This document shows, piece by piece, positions 12,561-25,631 of a stretch of 64,000 nucleotides of DNA. The notes under the pieces were generated by a model. It had not been told where the DNA came from and made no database searches. It saw only the letters and a program-made list of their open reading frames with translations. How positions within the stretch are numbered: the stretch's first letter is position 1; each line of letters begins with the position of its first letter. The stretch covers positions 15,416,587 through 15,480,586 of the forward strand of contig CM053326.1 in NCBI GenBank assembly GCA_028583605.1, in the 5' to 3' direction. The DNA comes from Dastarcus helophoroides. Lineage: Eukaryota; Arthropoda; Insecta; Coleoptera; Bothrideridae. A program made the position numbers and the translations under genes.

Positions 12561-15220
12561 CTAAACTTATTTCGGATTATAATACGCGTAGTAATTATGG
12601 AGTTAACTTTTGCGACCATGGCTTTAAATTCCTCCTGCATTGTAGCACGAAATTTACCTATGGTTTAAAGTTTCCTAAACAAGGTACAACATTTGGATTT
12701 TGATAAGTGTTTCAACGCTATGAATGTGCTGAAGTACAGTAGGAATTCATAAACCGCGTCTTTGACTGTGTTTTGTTGGAATTCAGATCCAAATAACTGC
12801 TTTGACCCTCGAGGCCATTAAAAATTTTATTGCATATTCATACAACGTGTCTCTGTGTTCGAAAATAAATTATGTCCTGGTTTCATCTTTTTTATTGATA
12901 TTTTCAAAATACAGGTACCTAATAGTATTATCAAGAAAGTAATACTCGAAATAAATTACTTTGAAAGTTGTCTAATTATTATTTTCAATCCTACTTCGAA
13001 AATCTAATACCTATGTAATTTAAAATGAAAGGCACTGCAAACTTTTGAGGCAAATATTTTGGAAATGGAGCTTATATAAACTTCCAGAAGGTATGTCTTT
13101 TTTACTTAAGGTATTGGTAATATATTAGCAAATTTGAATTTCTCCACTTAAAAAAAACCCTCATGCCAAATTTCGTGCGTAAGTATATTTCAATTTGTTT
13201 AATAATTATGAGAAAAATTAATTTTTTTCACCTTGACACTCTTCATCTCGGCTAGTATCAACTCTAGGGTAACAACATTATTTTTGAACAAAAAATCTAC
13301 TTTTGCTGTGTGAACCATTAGTTATGGTCTAGCCTACGAATTATAGAAGAATTATAGTGCACGTTCGTGAAAAACGGTGTCGAGAAAGCGTCTAGAGAGT
13401 AGATAGTACCTTCTCGTGATTTTAGGAGTGATGCAATTTTATTTTGAATGAGAAACGAATTAAAACAATATGGCTACCCAACAGCTGTTGAGAAATATCA
13501 AAACTTGCAGAATTCGTAATTTTAATGTCATTTCTTATTGTGTTTTAAATATGTTTCACATGGGTTTTTGTAAACTTTCAACATAATAACTAAGCTGCAA
13601 TAGCTACTATGATATCTTTTTCCGTTGATTGATCAACGCTCGCACGTCCATACATGGCCACTGGCAAATGATTTTCAACGGGTGAGAGAAAAGAAATAGT
13701 CGAAGCTACTCCACTTTCTAGACGCATTTTGGTCAAATTTTTATAGATGGAGGTATGTATAAACTCGTGGTCTAGCCTCCATACATTTTAAGTTACCTAG
13801 GAGAATCATATTTTCAAATTTTCAGAAAAAGCTTCTCTGATCAGTCGCCGGTGGATTAGTCACACTTGGTAATTTGCTTTATCACCGGTTGGGAAATAAA
13901 CGTCCCAGACCGTTACTCAGCTCTTCTTTGAGCGGGATATTATCAGGAACCTTTGTATACTTATGGGAAATCTGTTGGCCTGTATAATAGTGTGATGAAC
14001 CAGATAAACTAAATAAATAATCATATGACTTCTGCATCAAAACTGTATTTACAAAAACATGATATAATATCAAGGAGCAGTTATACTTTGATATGTGAAC
14101 AAATTTTCTATAGATTAAAATATGTACAAGTGAAATATTAACAATGCCTCTAATCAACTCTTTTAAGTTAATTTAAGATTTGTTCATTTTTTGTATACTT
14201 GCTTTTTAGGCGTCATCATTCACTTATCCTTTTTTTTATTTTAATGAGTAAATATGTTTAAAATTCCAAAACAAGACAATGTTCCTGATGAAACAGCAAC
14301 AGATAAGTCTGCGGTTGTCTTCTCTTCAAACTCTTCACAAATTGAATTTGGTACTAATTAACAAGTTATATGGTAGATTGCAGTTAATGAGATAAGCATA
14401 TACACTTTTGTTATACAGTGTGTAAGTCTTATCTAAAGATTATGAAGAAAACACAGATTACTTACATAAAACTTACGTGGAAAGATGGAGAATAATTATA
14501 CTAGTTAAAATTCCTGCAGTTGCATACGATTAAATTCTTCAAATTTGACTCAACTTTTGACAGATCTTTATGTGATTCACACCACAAAAAGATAGCTACC
14601 TGGACGCTTTGCACATTCTAATTCAATCTATCGTTATTGAAATGGAAATTGTATTATTAAGTAAAGTCATTCACAAGTTGTGTTGTTTTCGTTAATGAAA
14701 GTTCCAGTGTTATTCGATGTTTGGATATTGACAGAGGATAGTTCCAGGTAAAAAGCTTTTACTTCAGAGAATTGTTTTAAGATATTAGGAGAAAGTCGGA
14801 ATCCTTCGTACACTTTTTACGCCAAGCTTTGTAAAAGGAAAACTAACAGCTATTTAGGAATAATTTCAGTTCTGCTACATTACCTACATATCTCGCTTTA
14901 ATAATAGTATAATTCATGGTTGATGCAAAGTAATATTGCCAAGCTATGGTGGTTTTCCCAAAAAACGGAAAACGTATGAAAGCATTCCACACGCGAGGTA
15001 TCTTCGTACATAGAGTCTACTTAGTACTCACAATCAGTGATAAAAATGCCACTTATACAACATGTAAACATTTATTAAAAGTACAATTAACACTCTTAAA
15101 TGTAGTAATAATTATAAAAGTTAATATTATTAAATAATGAACTGCTAGTTATTATTTATACTGATATCATAAAGAAAGAAATTCTGTTCGACTGAAAAAC
15201 TTAATCATCAACTTAGAGCC
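12561..15220. other. Unassigned intergenic DNA, no supported gene
   Basis: The 91-codon minus-strand frame at 13882-14157 ends in a mixed-composition segment that is not simple repeat, but I recognise no domain. GGTCTAGCCT occurs twice (about 13326 and 13771) without an obvious element around it. The remaining open frames are short. Confidence 0.4.
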
Positions 15221-15225
15221 GAATC

Positions 15226-15640
15226 TATTGAGGGCCCTAACACGAAATTTAGAAAATAGATTTTTTTCGTGGTGTAGGTTAGCAATAAGAGGAAATTTTC
15301 GAAAACTCATTCTCTATAGGGGTAAAAATAGGGCGAAATAAAATTTAAAAATTACCATGGAATAAAGTTAATACTGCATTTTATAACCGAAAATTTTGCA
15401 TAATTAATCGACAAAAAAATGTACTAGACCCGAATTTGACCGATTTTAACAATTCAATTTCTAAGGGGTAAAAATTATTGGAATTTTGTAATTAATATGG
15501 AATAAAGTTAATAATGAGTCTAATTGCCTAAAATGTTGTGTAGGTGACCTATGAAATAAGCAATTAAACACGTATTTCATTGGCTTTAACAATTCAGCCC
15601 CCAGGACCGTCCCGTGCTCATCAGCCGCCCTTGTGGAAAC
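15226..15640. repeat. Diverged tandem units of about 150 bases
   Basis: Two or more units share the order GGGGTAAAA, ATGGAATAAAGTTAAT, AAAATNTTG, then TTTTAACAATTCA. The first starts near 15318 and the second near 15462. A similar but more diverged unit lies at 20400-20640. The left edge (GAGGGCCCTAAC near 15228) resembles the GC-rich ends of hAT-like elements. Confidence 0.4.
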
Positions 15641-16509
15641 TTTTAAGTAACGCTCCCTCTTTAAATTCAATATCTCAAAAAAATTAAAAATAGTTACTAA
15701 AAGACAGAAATTTTAAGTATAAACTGGGGCAGTTTAAAAATTTTTAAATTTCAGAGGAAAACTCGACATTTATTTTTCTTGAAATTCACTTCTGATTTAT
15801 AATCTTTTTTTTTTTTGTTAAAATTGCGAGTTTCAATTCAAAATTTAGGTACGTTTTTATTTAAATTCCTTTTTTTCGTACGTTTAACTTTTTTGAGATC
15901 GCACCTAAATATTCAAGAACGAATTCAAAATTTCCAAGTTTAAGTTGAAATTTCTAAATTTTTAAAAGAAATCTAAGATAGTGTATAATAAGTTTCCTTT
16001 GAAATGAATTTTTTTTTTGAAACCTTGATTATTTTCCCTTCAATCAGGCCTTAATTCAAACTTACTCATTTTTTATCGACATTTTAAATTTTTCTCCATG
16101 TTTTGGCTTTTCTTAAGATTATAATCAAAATTATTTCGAAAGTAAAACTGAAAAATCGATCTAAAGTTAAATTCTAAAATTTAAAGTAGAAAATTAAATA
16201 AATAAAACAAAAACTAATAAAAAATCACATACATATTCACAAAATGTTGAATCGAGAGAAAAATATAGAAATAAAATAAGTATACAAACAAATTAAAGAC
16301 AGTACTTTAAGAAGTTGAAGAGTTTTTTTTTAAATTTGGAACTACATATTTTCTAGTTCTGTTTTAAACGAGAAATTTTTGCTATTTTCAAAATTTAGAC
16401 TTTTTTTATTCTTTTATAGTCTATGCAAAAATTTTCAAAAAATTCAAAATTCTAAGAGATTTTGAGAAATATATTTCTAGAAATTATATATCAAAAACGC
16501 TCAGCCTAG
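15641..16509. repeat. Mixed-polarity degenerate AT repeat
   Basis: The repeat style matches the other TTTCGA blocks but is more decayed. It ends at GCCTAGGGCCTAGGGCG near 16505-16521, a GC-rich border that may be a transposon end. Confidence 0.4.
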
Positions 16510-18520
16510 GGCCTAGGGCGTACAGAATTCTTTCTACAATATTATATTTCATGTGTTATTATAATACTTTCCTCCATCCTTTCTTATCCAATTCTTTCTT
16601 TCATCACTCTTTTATACCCGGTTTCCTTAGATCATCTTTTTCGAGGTCATCCCTTTCTTTTCTTACCTGCTAGTCTTCGACTTAGCATCATTTTTGACTT
16701 GCTTCCGCTTTCTTGTCATTGTACATGGCCTAACCATCTGATTCCCTGTGCTCTTATGTTTGCTGTTATTTTAGGTTCATCATATAAAATTTCGATTTCT
16801 TGATTTTTTTGTCTTCTCCATCCGTCTTCTGTGTTAATTTCCCCATAAATGGCCCTTAACATTTTTCTTTCCCAGCGTTTTAGTTTTTCTTCTTCTGTTT
16901 TATTTAAAACCCATGTCTCACTTCCGTGTATTACTGTTACCCTTATTACTGTTAATAAATACTTTCTTTGGTTTTTCTCGAAACAAATTTGGATCTCAGC
17001 ATTCCATATTTTATGTTTCCTCTTGCTTTTCTCGCTTTTATTTCATATTCCTTTCATCCACTTTTCCTCAATTATGACTCCTAAGTATGTGAAATGCCTT
17101 ACTCTTTGGAACCGATGCCTCCTTTTCCATCCATTTAGCATTGTCAGTTCAGGAGTCTGTATTAGCTTCCAGTTCTTCCCATTATCATATATGTTGATTT
17201 TTGCTTCTTTTTCTAGCTTCCTTATCAATTTTTTAGTTCATTCTTGCTTTTGGACACATCAGCAAAGGCTAGACATTGGTGTTCGTTTTTGAATACTCTC
17301 TCTTCTGTTTTTTTTTTGACTTCTTATTATTATTTCTAATACCAAATTGAATAGTACCATCGACAACGGGTCGCTTTGACTGAAGGCATTGTTTTACTTC
17401 AGATTCTGTTGATTTTATGTCCTTTAAATACCACCTTATCTTTAGTTTTCTCTAGTGTTATTTTTGTCAGATTTATTAGCCTTTCTAGGTATCTTTAACT
17501 CCGTCATCACATGATACATCTTTTCTTTATTAATTCGGTCGTATACATATTTAAAATTTAAGAACAGTGCATACAGGATGTTCTTGTATTCGTAACAGCT
17601 GGTTTGTATTCCTTTTAGAGTAAAAATTTGGTCTGTTACAGATCTATTGGATTTGAACCCTGCTTGATACTCGCCTATTTCTCTTCTACTCTTTCATTCA
17701 GTCTACTCCTCACGCATTGTGTCAATAGCCTCTTATAGCATGTTTTCCAGCAAGGATATTCCTCTATAGTTCGAGCATTGCAACTTGTCACATTTTTTGT
17801 ATATCGAGTAGATACTTGCTTTGTGCCAATCTTTCGTTTCTTTCTGTTTCCCATATTCCTCTAATCAGCTCATATATGCATTCCTGCTGCTGTTCTCCAC
17901 CTGCTTTCAACATCTCCGCTGTTATTTCAGTTGCTCCTGGGCTTTTATTACTTTTCAGTCTTCTAATATTTTCCTTTATTTCGTTTCTAGTCGGCGGTAG
18001 CACTTCTTTTTTATTTCTTTCCTCTTCCTGCTCTAATTCTCCTTCTTCTTGCTCCTGGTTAAGTAAATCCTTGTAATAGTTTCTCCATTCTTTCTCCTTT
18101 TTCGCCGATTATCTTCCTTTTTTATCTTAAATTAATTTACATTGGTTATGGTACCCTTTTACTATGTTTTTTTTTACTTTCTGATAGAAACTTTTGATTT
18201 CTTTTTTCTGGAACTTTTCTTCTATTTCCCTTAGAGTACTTCCGTTTTCTTTGTTTCATTTCTTTTCTTATTTTTTTAAAGTTTTCTATACAACTTTCAC
18301 TATTTTCGCTTAGCATCTTTTGTCTGGCTTTTAAACGACTCTGATACTTGCTAACATTATTCATCATACCAGTCTTTGACTTTATGTTTTCTTCTTCTGT
18401 TTATTAAAACCTCCTTATTTGCTCTTAGTCTTTCTGCTTTTATAGCTTCCCACCTCGATTCTATTTCTTTAGACTTTGTTACTGCAACTAATCCTTCTTC
18501 TAGAAACTATTTTCTTTAAT
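16510..18520 (-). pseudogene. Decayed non-LTR retrotransposon (LINE) ORF2
   Basis: The minus strand carries the pieces of a reverse transcriptase in the right order across several frames. First comes a basic linker (about 18370-18146), then RLKSNKSPGATEITAEMLKA (near 17970), NYRGISLLENML (near 17770) and IGEYQAGFKSNRSVTDQIFT (near 17670). Next are LFLNFKYVYDRINKEKM, SDPLSMVLFNLVLE and LAFADV, where a two-Asp FADD box is expected. After HFTYLGVII comes the post-RT segment WVLNKTEEEKLKRWERKML (near 16880). The catalytic Asp of the LFxDFKxAYD motif is Asn and the FADD box is damaged. The motif set fits the RTE-like LINEs common in arthropods; the clade is an inference. Many stops and frameshifts make it dead. 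No 3' tail or target duplication could be fixed. Confidence 0.8.
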
Positions 18521-20280
18521 AACCATTTTTTCAATTCCAATTTTTCTCTTTTTAAAATTCCAATTCTAAACTGAAATTGTTAACTTTTACTTCAAAATTA
18601 TCTCTCTTTCCAAAAAAAAGAAAAAGTTTGGAAATTGACTTTTAAAATGTCGAAATTTATTATAAAAATAAGTTGTGAAAAAAATCTAGAATAAATCAAA
18701 ATTTTAAAAACATGGGAGACTTAAAAAAGTTTAAATGCATAAAAACAATAAATTGAAATGCGAAATTTCTAGAAAAAAAAAGAGAAAAAATGCAAATTTC
18801 GAAAAACGATTAAATTTGGAAATGAAGTCTAAACAGTAAAGTTCAAAATTATGAAAATAAAAACTCAAAATTTTAGCGGACAAAAAATTATTAAATTTTT
18901 AGGTTAACTCTCTAAATTTTTATTTTAATAGCTAATTTTTTGCTTTAAGTTAAAATGTTGGACTTTTTTCACAAAATTTCAAGTTATAAACATGAAATTT
19001 AAAGAAACGCAGCAAAAAAAATAAAAATTGTTAATTTAAATCTGAAGCATCAAAAACTTTCTCAAAATATCTACTTATAACCTTAAAATTTTTTCGCACA
19101 AAATTTCCAAATTTTCAAAAGAGTAAAATTTTCTGGAATAAACTTGATATTTTAAAAAAGATTATATCAAAAAAAGTCGATTTTTTTAAATTTAAATCTG
19201 AAATTTTGAAATTATTTGAAGGACAATCCCGAAATTTTGTGTCGGACAGAAAAAAAAATCGAGATTTATATTAAACTTATCGTGAACATTTGCGACTGTA
19301 ATATCAAAATTTTGACTTTTTTCGTCGAAATTTTGGTCGAAAATAAAAAATTGTATCAAAAAAAAACTTCAAATATTCTTTTTTTAGAATTTGCGTGGAA
19401 GCTTTGAAAGTACTTCCATTGAAAAAACACTAAAACAGTAAAAGATATTTCTTGAAGTTTAACGAAACTGTTGAGAAAAGATAAAATATTTATTTTATCA
19501 TAAAATTATGTCAAAAAAAAACTCCCGAAATTTACAAAAGAATGGGAATCTCGAATAAAAAATTTAAATTTCTGCATTGTCAGCATTTTAGGAAAAAAAT
19601 TAAAATTTGCACGTTTCGGCTCGATATTCAAAGTAAAAGGTAAAATTTTATGAAAAAAAAGGTAAAATTTTATGAAAAAAAAAGGCATCCAAATGTACAA
19701 TAGCAGACATTTTTTTAAAATTCCGAGTTTTCTCTTGAAATTTCTATGTTAAACCACATTACTTGCAGTTTTTCTTTGATTGAGCGTCTCAATTTCGGCC
19801 GAACTTCAGAATTATTATTAAAAAAAAATCAATTTCGAAAGTAAAGTCAATATTTTATTTAAAGCTAAAAAAATTCCAAGATTAGATCTCGAACTGATAT
19901 TTGTAAATTTTGCTAAGCCTACGACATTAAACTCAAATATTCAACATTTCGTTTTGCCATGTCGACTCAAAATTTGCTGAAATTTTAAAATTATTTTTTA
20001 AATACGAAACATTAGGAGCATCGAAAGTTAAACTCAAAAATTGGTGAGTTTTTTGAATTTATTTTTGAAATTTTGACGTACTTTCTCAACATTACTTTCA
20101 GCTTTAACCTCCATAATTTAACAAAAAAACTTTAAATTACAAATTATAATACTTGTACCGTTTCCTGATTCTTTCTTCTTTAAAATTTTAGTAATGTTTT
20201 TAAAATATTGATTTCTCCTTAAAATTTAAAAATTAGAAAGAAAACCCAGTTGAGGGGAAAATTTTACGAAAAATTTTATT
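18521..20280 (-). repeat. TTTCGA-rich repeat block, mostly A-polarity
   Basis: Degenerate AAAATTTTGAAATT and GTCGAAATTT strings predominate. A 22-base unit, GGTAAAATTTTATG plus an A-run, is duplicated in tandem near 19637-19684. Open frames in this block are compositional artefacts. Confidence 0.55.
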
Positions 20281-20640
20281 GCTGAGTTGGCTGCTCTGAA
20301 GTGCTTCTGTCGTAGAAAAAATTGGTAGGTAGCCAATCATTAAAAATGTTACCCCTCTTGGTGCGCAACTACACGCAGCGGCCCTGTCAATCACAGATGG
20401 TATGAAAAAAATTAAAAATTTTATTTTCTAACCCTAAATATTGTGTAAAAATAAACAATTGAGCACATTCTTGGATATTTTAATAATTTCATCTCTCAGG
20501 GGGTAAAGGAGTCTGAAAGTTTGAAAGCAACAACATTTAAATCCATAATCCAAAACTCTGTATAAAAATATATGAAAAAAATAACTAGAGAGTAGGTACT
20601 TTGTCGATTTCAAAAGTTTAAGTCCTAGGCGTAGTGAAAA
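20281..20640. repeat. Interruption related to the 15.3-kb tandem unit
   Basis: A less AT-rich insert starts near GAGTTGGCTGCTCTG and contains ATTGTGTAAAAATAAACAATT, CAGGGGGTAAAGG and related strings in the same order as the 15.3-kb units. It breaks up the TTTCGA-type block. Confidence 0.35.
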
Positions 20641-21530
20641 AAGATATTTAATTGAATATTGAAAAAAAAAATTCTGTTTTATAAGTCAAAAATTATTTTT
20701 CAAAAATAATTTTGTTCCAAAAAAGCAAAATTTTGAAAATCAAAAAAACATCAAAAACAAAAAATAAGTCAAAATTCTGAAGAACTTCAAAAAGGTTCAA
20801 AATTTGAGTAGATAATTTTTAAAGAACGAAATTGTAAAAGATTAAAATTTTCAAAAAACCGAAATTTGGAGAAAAAGTCGAAATTTTGATGTAATAAAAA
20901 AAATTAAATTTCGTAAAAAAATCAAAATTTTAAAAATCTGTTAAAATTTTCAATAAGAAAAAAGCTCGTAAACAATATCACTAGTTTGAGAAATACCTCA
21001 AAAATGTCAGAAAAATCAAACAAGAAAATATTCAAATTTTAAGAAAGTCATTTTGAAGAAGAAATAGAAATTTGCAGTCAAAATTTCGAGGAAAAAGTAA
21101 AGCACTGAAAAGTCAAAATTTTTAAAGATTTAAAATTTGAAAAATTAAAACTTTCACAAAAAGTAAATATTTAAAATAGTGTTGGAAATTAAAAAAAAAG
21201 AAATTTTTCAAAAATATTAAAGTTTTCCAAAAGGTAAATGCAAAGAAAGTAAGACTTTGAAAAATGGCAGAAATTTTCAAAAAAGTGGAAATTTTGAAAA
21301 AAGTCGACATTTAAATAAGTGGTAAAAACTTTCACAAATAAATTAACACTTTGAGAAAAAAATTCAGAATTAAAAAAATACTTACATTTTAAATAAAAAG
21401 TTGCTGAAATTTTCAAAAGAATTGGATTCATTGGAGAAAATTCATACTTTTTAAAACCAAAGTTTCAAGAAAATGTTAAAATTATGGAAAAAATTGAGAT
21501 TTATTAAATTTGATAGCATAAAATTTTCAT
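20641..21530 (-). repeat. TTTCGA-rich repeat block, A-polarity
   Basis: AAAGTCGAAATTTTGA-like strings recur. The Phe-rich minus-strand frames at 21122-21431 translate the repeat and are not genes. Confidence 0.55.
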
Positions 21531-23160
21531 TTACGTTTTTAAGGTAGTACTGTCGATACTGCTAGAGTCAAAACCACATCAGAACTATACATTGCCTCTT
21601 TTGATTAACGTGGTATTTAGACTAGACAACGCCGGGATGAAATAAAACAAAAAGGATTTTTTACGATCGAACAATGTCGTTGCCAAAATCATTTTGTTGC
21701 AATAAAGATAAATTTTATTGGAAAAGTAAAAGGGTTACTTAAAAAAACATTCTAGGGCAAGCTGCAGTAGATTGAATTGGTAAATTAATTAACGGGCAAT
21801 CCTGAAAAGTTTGTCACATAACCTTAAAATGGTAGTTAAACAATCGTAATTCATTCGATGGAGGCTCGTCGATGGTCGCCTAATTGTTTGTAAAAAAACG
21901 ACGTTGCCGCATCTAATAAATTACGATAAAATTACGAGTAAAAATAATTTTTTGATATTTATTCGCCAATTACTTCTATCACACTCTCTAAAGCTCTAAT
22001 TTTAAGTATCTAAAATGTGTTACGTGTTATCTTCCATCGTTTTCTTCGTTTTTGCTGAAATCTGAACGGTACGTTTTGTAAAATATGATAAAACCTCTGG
22101 TTTTTCATAAGGCTCAATATTGGAATCCTGAAATTTCACATGTCAATAACTTTTTATAGGTTCTGTACAGCTCTTCAAAAATTTAACTGGATCATTATTT
22201 TACTATAATCTACCAATATGCCAAATTTCATTAAATTCTGAACGGTAATTCTAAAACTGCCGTAAGTAAATAATTAAAGTAGGTTTTAAAGGCCGTTTTT
22301 TACGTAAATTGTTGTACGGGAAACGTTTTAAAATAAAACTGTTCTGACAGTATAATCTAACGGTAAATTATGGTAAAAACTTTCTAAAAACTTCAATAAA
22401 CTCCTTGCGGCAAATATTACAGCTACCGAATCTATTTAGCCCTCTAAAGCACGAATTTTATTACATGCAATAAATGACCCTGACCATTAATTTTACTGAA
22501 ATTCGCACAACTAAGAGAAATTTGTTGCCTGCAAGAGAACGGTTACTTTGTCAAATTCACATAAAAACCCTTTGAAAGCAGATGTTTCATAACTATATGT
22601 AGGTCAAAAGCTTTTGCTTAAACTTATTTGCCATAGAGATTATTGAATATGGTCAATATGTATACAGTTATTATCGGACATTTGACAGAGACATCCATCA
22701 TATTTCGTACAATAGATGCAAGAAAAGGACAGTTTGAAATTTTCTTAAACGCAAAAACCCTTCAATAATGTGTATATTTGTAGAGGCAGGTCTACCATGA
22801 CAAGTGACAAGTAGGTAGATCTTTATGAAAGAAGTTACAACATGCAAAGAACCGCTTTTCTGGATACATAAGATTTTGATAACGTAATCCATCAACGGAA
22901 CAGTTTGAGGAAGTACTGGAAGATTATTAAATACTAATCTCTCACTGTATACTTCCTTATTTATTATGAATTTATATATGTATTCGTTAATTAGGTGTAA
23001 AAAATATCCACCTTTATTTTTATACAACGTAGTAAATTACAAATAGATAGTATATTATAAATTGTAAATAAATAAAATAATCTGTTTTATCCTAAGACGT
23101 TATTTCGTTATTGAAATTATCGCTTCTACTATTTATTTAGATTAAAATAGTAAATTGAGT
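21531..23160. other. Unassigned DNA, no supported gene
   Basis: The composition is more ordinary than in the flanking repeat block. The strings CTCTAAAGC plus a following AATTTTA occur near 21986 and 22443 in a weakly similar context, possibly an old duplication of about 460 bases. The 109-codon minus-strand frame at 22698-23027 has no recognisable domain. Confidence 0.35.
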
Positions 23161-23165
23161 ATCTA

Positions 23166-23264
23166 GTAGTAAAAGCAAAACATTCCCGGACGACGATGTA
23201 AATTGTCGCCGAGGCGTTAACCGAAGCTAACAAATATCGAAGCCCGAGAATGTGCTTTTACTAC
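23166..23264. repeat. Small GC-rich inverted-repeat element, about 100 bases
   Basis: GTAGTAAAAGCAAAACATTC on the left pairs with GAATGTGCTTTTACTAC on the right. It encloses a CpG-rich core (ACGACG, CGCCGAGGCG, ATCGAAGCCCG) in an otherwise AT-rich region. It could be a tiny MITE or a structured site. Confidence 0.5.
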
Positions 23265-23325
23265 AATTATGTCATTAACTTTTTTAATTTTAACTCATAG
23301 ATACCTCCGAAGGCCAATAATTCAA

Positions 23326-23345
23326 GTGTACTCAATTGAGTACAC
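23326..23345. repeat. Perfect 20-bp palindrome
   Basis: GTGTACTCAATTGAGTACAC is its own reverse complement. Chance occurrence in 64 kb is possible but unlikely for an uninterrupted 20-mer. Confidence 0.9.
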
Positions 23346-24159
23346 TGTGTGTGAATGGGTTAAGGCATTTTTATAGATGCATGATATTTTTCATTGTCAT
23401 AAAATTTTCTATGAAATCGTTTCCTTAACAATTACTATTTGTTTCTTGTTATTCAGGGAGCACCATACATGAAATATCTAGCATGATGTAAACTATCTTT
23501 TTGTCATAATTTGACATAATATGTTGATAATTTGAAGTTATTATGTAACAAGCTCTTCCAGTTTCCATTTATGCAGTGAAATTTTTATGTCTGATAATAA
23601 TGTAATGTAAAAAGCAAACTCCAATTCGAATTCTATTTCTGGATATCCACATTTAATTTCAACTTAAATTAATATTCGTTAACAGCAAACATTATTTCAA
23701 GCTTGGTAGCCAGGGAAAAATGGACTTCTGTTGCAAAATAAATAAACACTATTTTTTTCAGAAATATCTTCACTTCGGCTTAACAAATACGTACAGAAAG
23801 TTCCCCATTAAGGTCATGTGCGGATTGACCGTCATATTGGGTTACCGATGGAAAATTTTGTTTTTTTTTTCTCAATAATTTATACGATTTTAGTCTAACA
23901 AAAATATGTTTCTTATAAAAGATGGATAGCTTAGAATTTGCTACAAAAACGTTATTTGCCATGTTTTTTGTAGGCCTAGTCGTTACTGATAAAAATGTCA
24001 CATGAATAACATGTTTTTGTATAGTTGCCACTGATTTCGACATCATTCGAAAGGTACAGCATGTGATGCGTTTTGTAACGATTTTGCCAAAATGCCTAAT
24101 ATACTATTCAGTCTTTAGATAAATTTGCAATTTACTTGGTGAGAGGACTGTTTTTTTAT
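23346..24159. other. Unassigned DNA
   Basis: An 88-codon minus-strand frame lies at 23780-24046. A short segment of this region (ACTGATAAAAATGTCAC then AACATGT, near 23990) resembles 15036-15065, so both may come from one old repeat. No protein family was recognised. Confidence 0.3.
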
Positions 24160-25631
24160 TGATAGGGAAAAAGCCGGATAGTTGCCCCATTTTTCAAAAA
24201 AGCTCTATTATTAAAAAATATATACTTACTAAGTATAATGCAACATATATGTATATCAAAACATATGTCTTTAATCTGTTATAAGAACCTATATTTGTAA
24301 ACACAATTAATATTGCTTTTGAGTAAATCCTATTTTATTTGACCTCTCAAAAAAGGGATAGTTGCTTACTGTGGCGGATAGCAGCCTATTGTTGAAAATG
24401 CTTCAGGGGATATTTGCCTCGTGCGGGGATAGATGCCTCTATAATTTTTTTAGATATAATCAAATTTATGTCAATTTAAAGAATCAGTTTTCATTATTTG
24501 CTGAGATCCTTTATTAAGTACTAACCAAAATATTAATCAACCGCTAAAATAGTATTAAATTTTGATGTTTTAGGTTATTAAAATATATAATAGCTTCAAA
24601 CTTTAATTTGGGCAATAAAATATTATTACTTATCATTAACATTAGCCAGAAGCCAGGGTTTTTAACTTCCCGATCTCATGCAATGGCTTTTGAATCTTGT
24701 ACAAATTTCATGAACCACATTCGACACATCTCACCTTCTGATTTCAGTAAAATTGTAATTCGTAAAGCATTCTAATTCTTCCATTCAATAATCATCTAAT
24801 AAACTTTTTTATTTGTATTTTCTATTTTGAATTAGCGTTTTTCATTTTCAATATCTTTTTAGTAATTGGTATACAAATCTTGTCTCTGAAACCAAGACAA
24901 GATTTCTATACCAATTTTTGAATGTAACCAATGATCAGTCCGTTTCACCAAAAAAAAAATCATTTATGTGCCTCATCGATTTTTCGTTTTTTTTTTTTTG
25001 ACTGGTAATCCTTAGGTGGCTTTTCTTTTAGATGATTTTGAAGTTATAACATTTTCTTTCTTTTTAGTGTCAAAACTGTAAATTTGTATTCTTGTTTTCC
25101 TTTGTTCACTTCAATAGGATCTGTGTTATCGGAATTGGTTTCACTGCTAGTAACATCAATATATTTTTTGATATTTTTCATTTTTTGGCGATTCTCCTCT
25201 TTTGTTCATAATGTTTTTCTTGCTATCAGCTGGTTGCCTCCAGAGCAACTATCTGCAAAAGAAAATAGGGCGACTATCTTTTTGGATACGGATACTTGTC
25301 CTTCTTATTTGCGAAATAAATAAAAACTATTCAACAATAAAACGTAATAATTAGTACGATTTAAACTCTAATGCAAGCAAAGAAACAAAAAGTTGACTCA
25401 AAATACAATCAATAATAAAAATATTCAGTAAAAATTACTTACTAATATAATTTGAACGTCGGTCAGAGTTTCCCCGAGGAAGATTTTTACTCACACGTAC
25501 AGAACGCATGCGTAAATTCGATGATAAATATTTATAATAAAGCGCTAACTCCATCGACATCCCTAATATAGTGCATTCAAAATAGGGGCATGTATCCCAC
25601 TAAGGCAACTATTCGGCTTTTACCCTATCGA
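24160..25631. mobile_element. DNA element with arrays of GGATA-TGCC subterminal motifs
   Basis: The ends are GATAGGGAAAAGCC-like on both sides: GATAGGGAAAAAGCCGGATA on the left, and CGATAGGGTAAAAGCCGAAT on the right when reverse-complemented. On the left arm, GGATAGTTGCC-type motifs occur in plus orientation near 24175, 24356, 24376, 24408 and 24428. On the right arm the inverted form GGCAACTAT/GGCATGTATCC occurs near 25237, 25268, 25290, 25585 and 25603. Such inverted subterminal arrays usually mark transposase-binding sites. No transposase was recognised; the 79-codon plus frame at 25084-25323 carries no motif. Confidence 0.6.
24864..24916. repeat. Near-perfect hairpin, 21-bp arms
   Basis: AATTGGTATACAAATCTTG on the left arm pairs with CAAGATTTCTATACCAATT on the right, with one mismatch and an 11-base loop. 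The string TACAAATCTTGTC plus CTGAAAC is shared with the inverted repeat at 43483-43632, so the two belong to one small family. It lies inside the 24160-25631 element. Confidence 0.75.

Noticed and set aside
13326..13790. Possible element bounded by two GGTCTAGCCT strings
   Set aside because: The strings are in the same orientation with differing flanks; no terminal repeat or duplication could be followed beyond ten bases.
13882..14157. 91-codon minus-strand frame with mixed composition
   Set aside because: No recognisable domain, no splice context and no supporting neighbour; left as unassigned.
16849..17292. 147-codon plus-strand frame
   Set aside because: It is antisense to the LINE reverse transcriptase, whose motifs on the minus strand explain the region.
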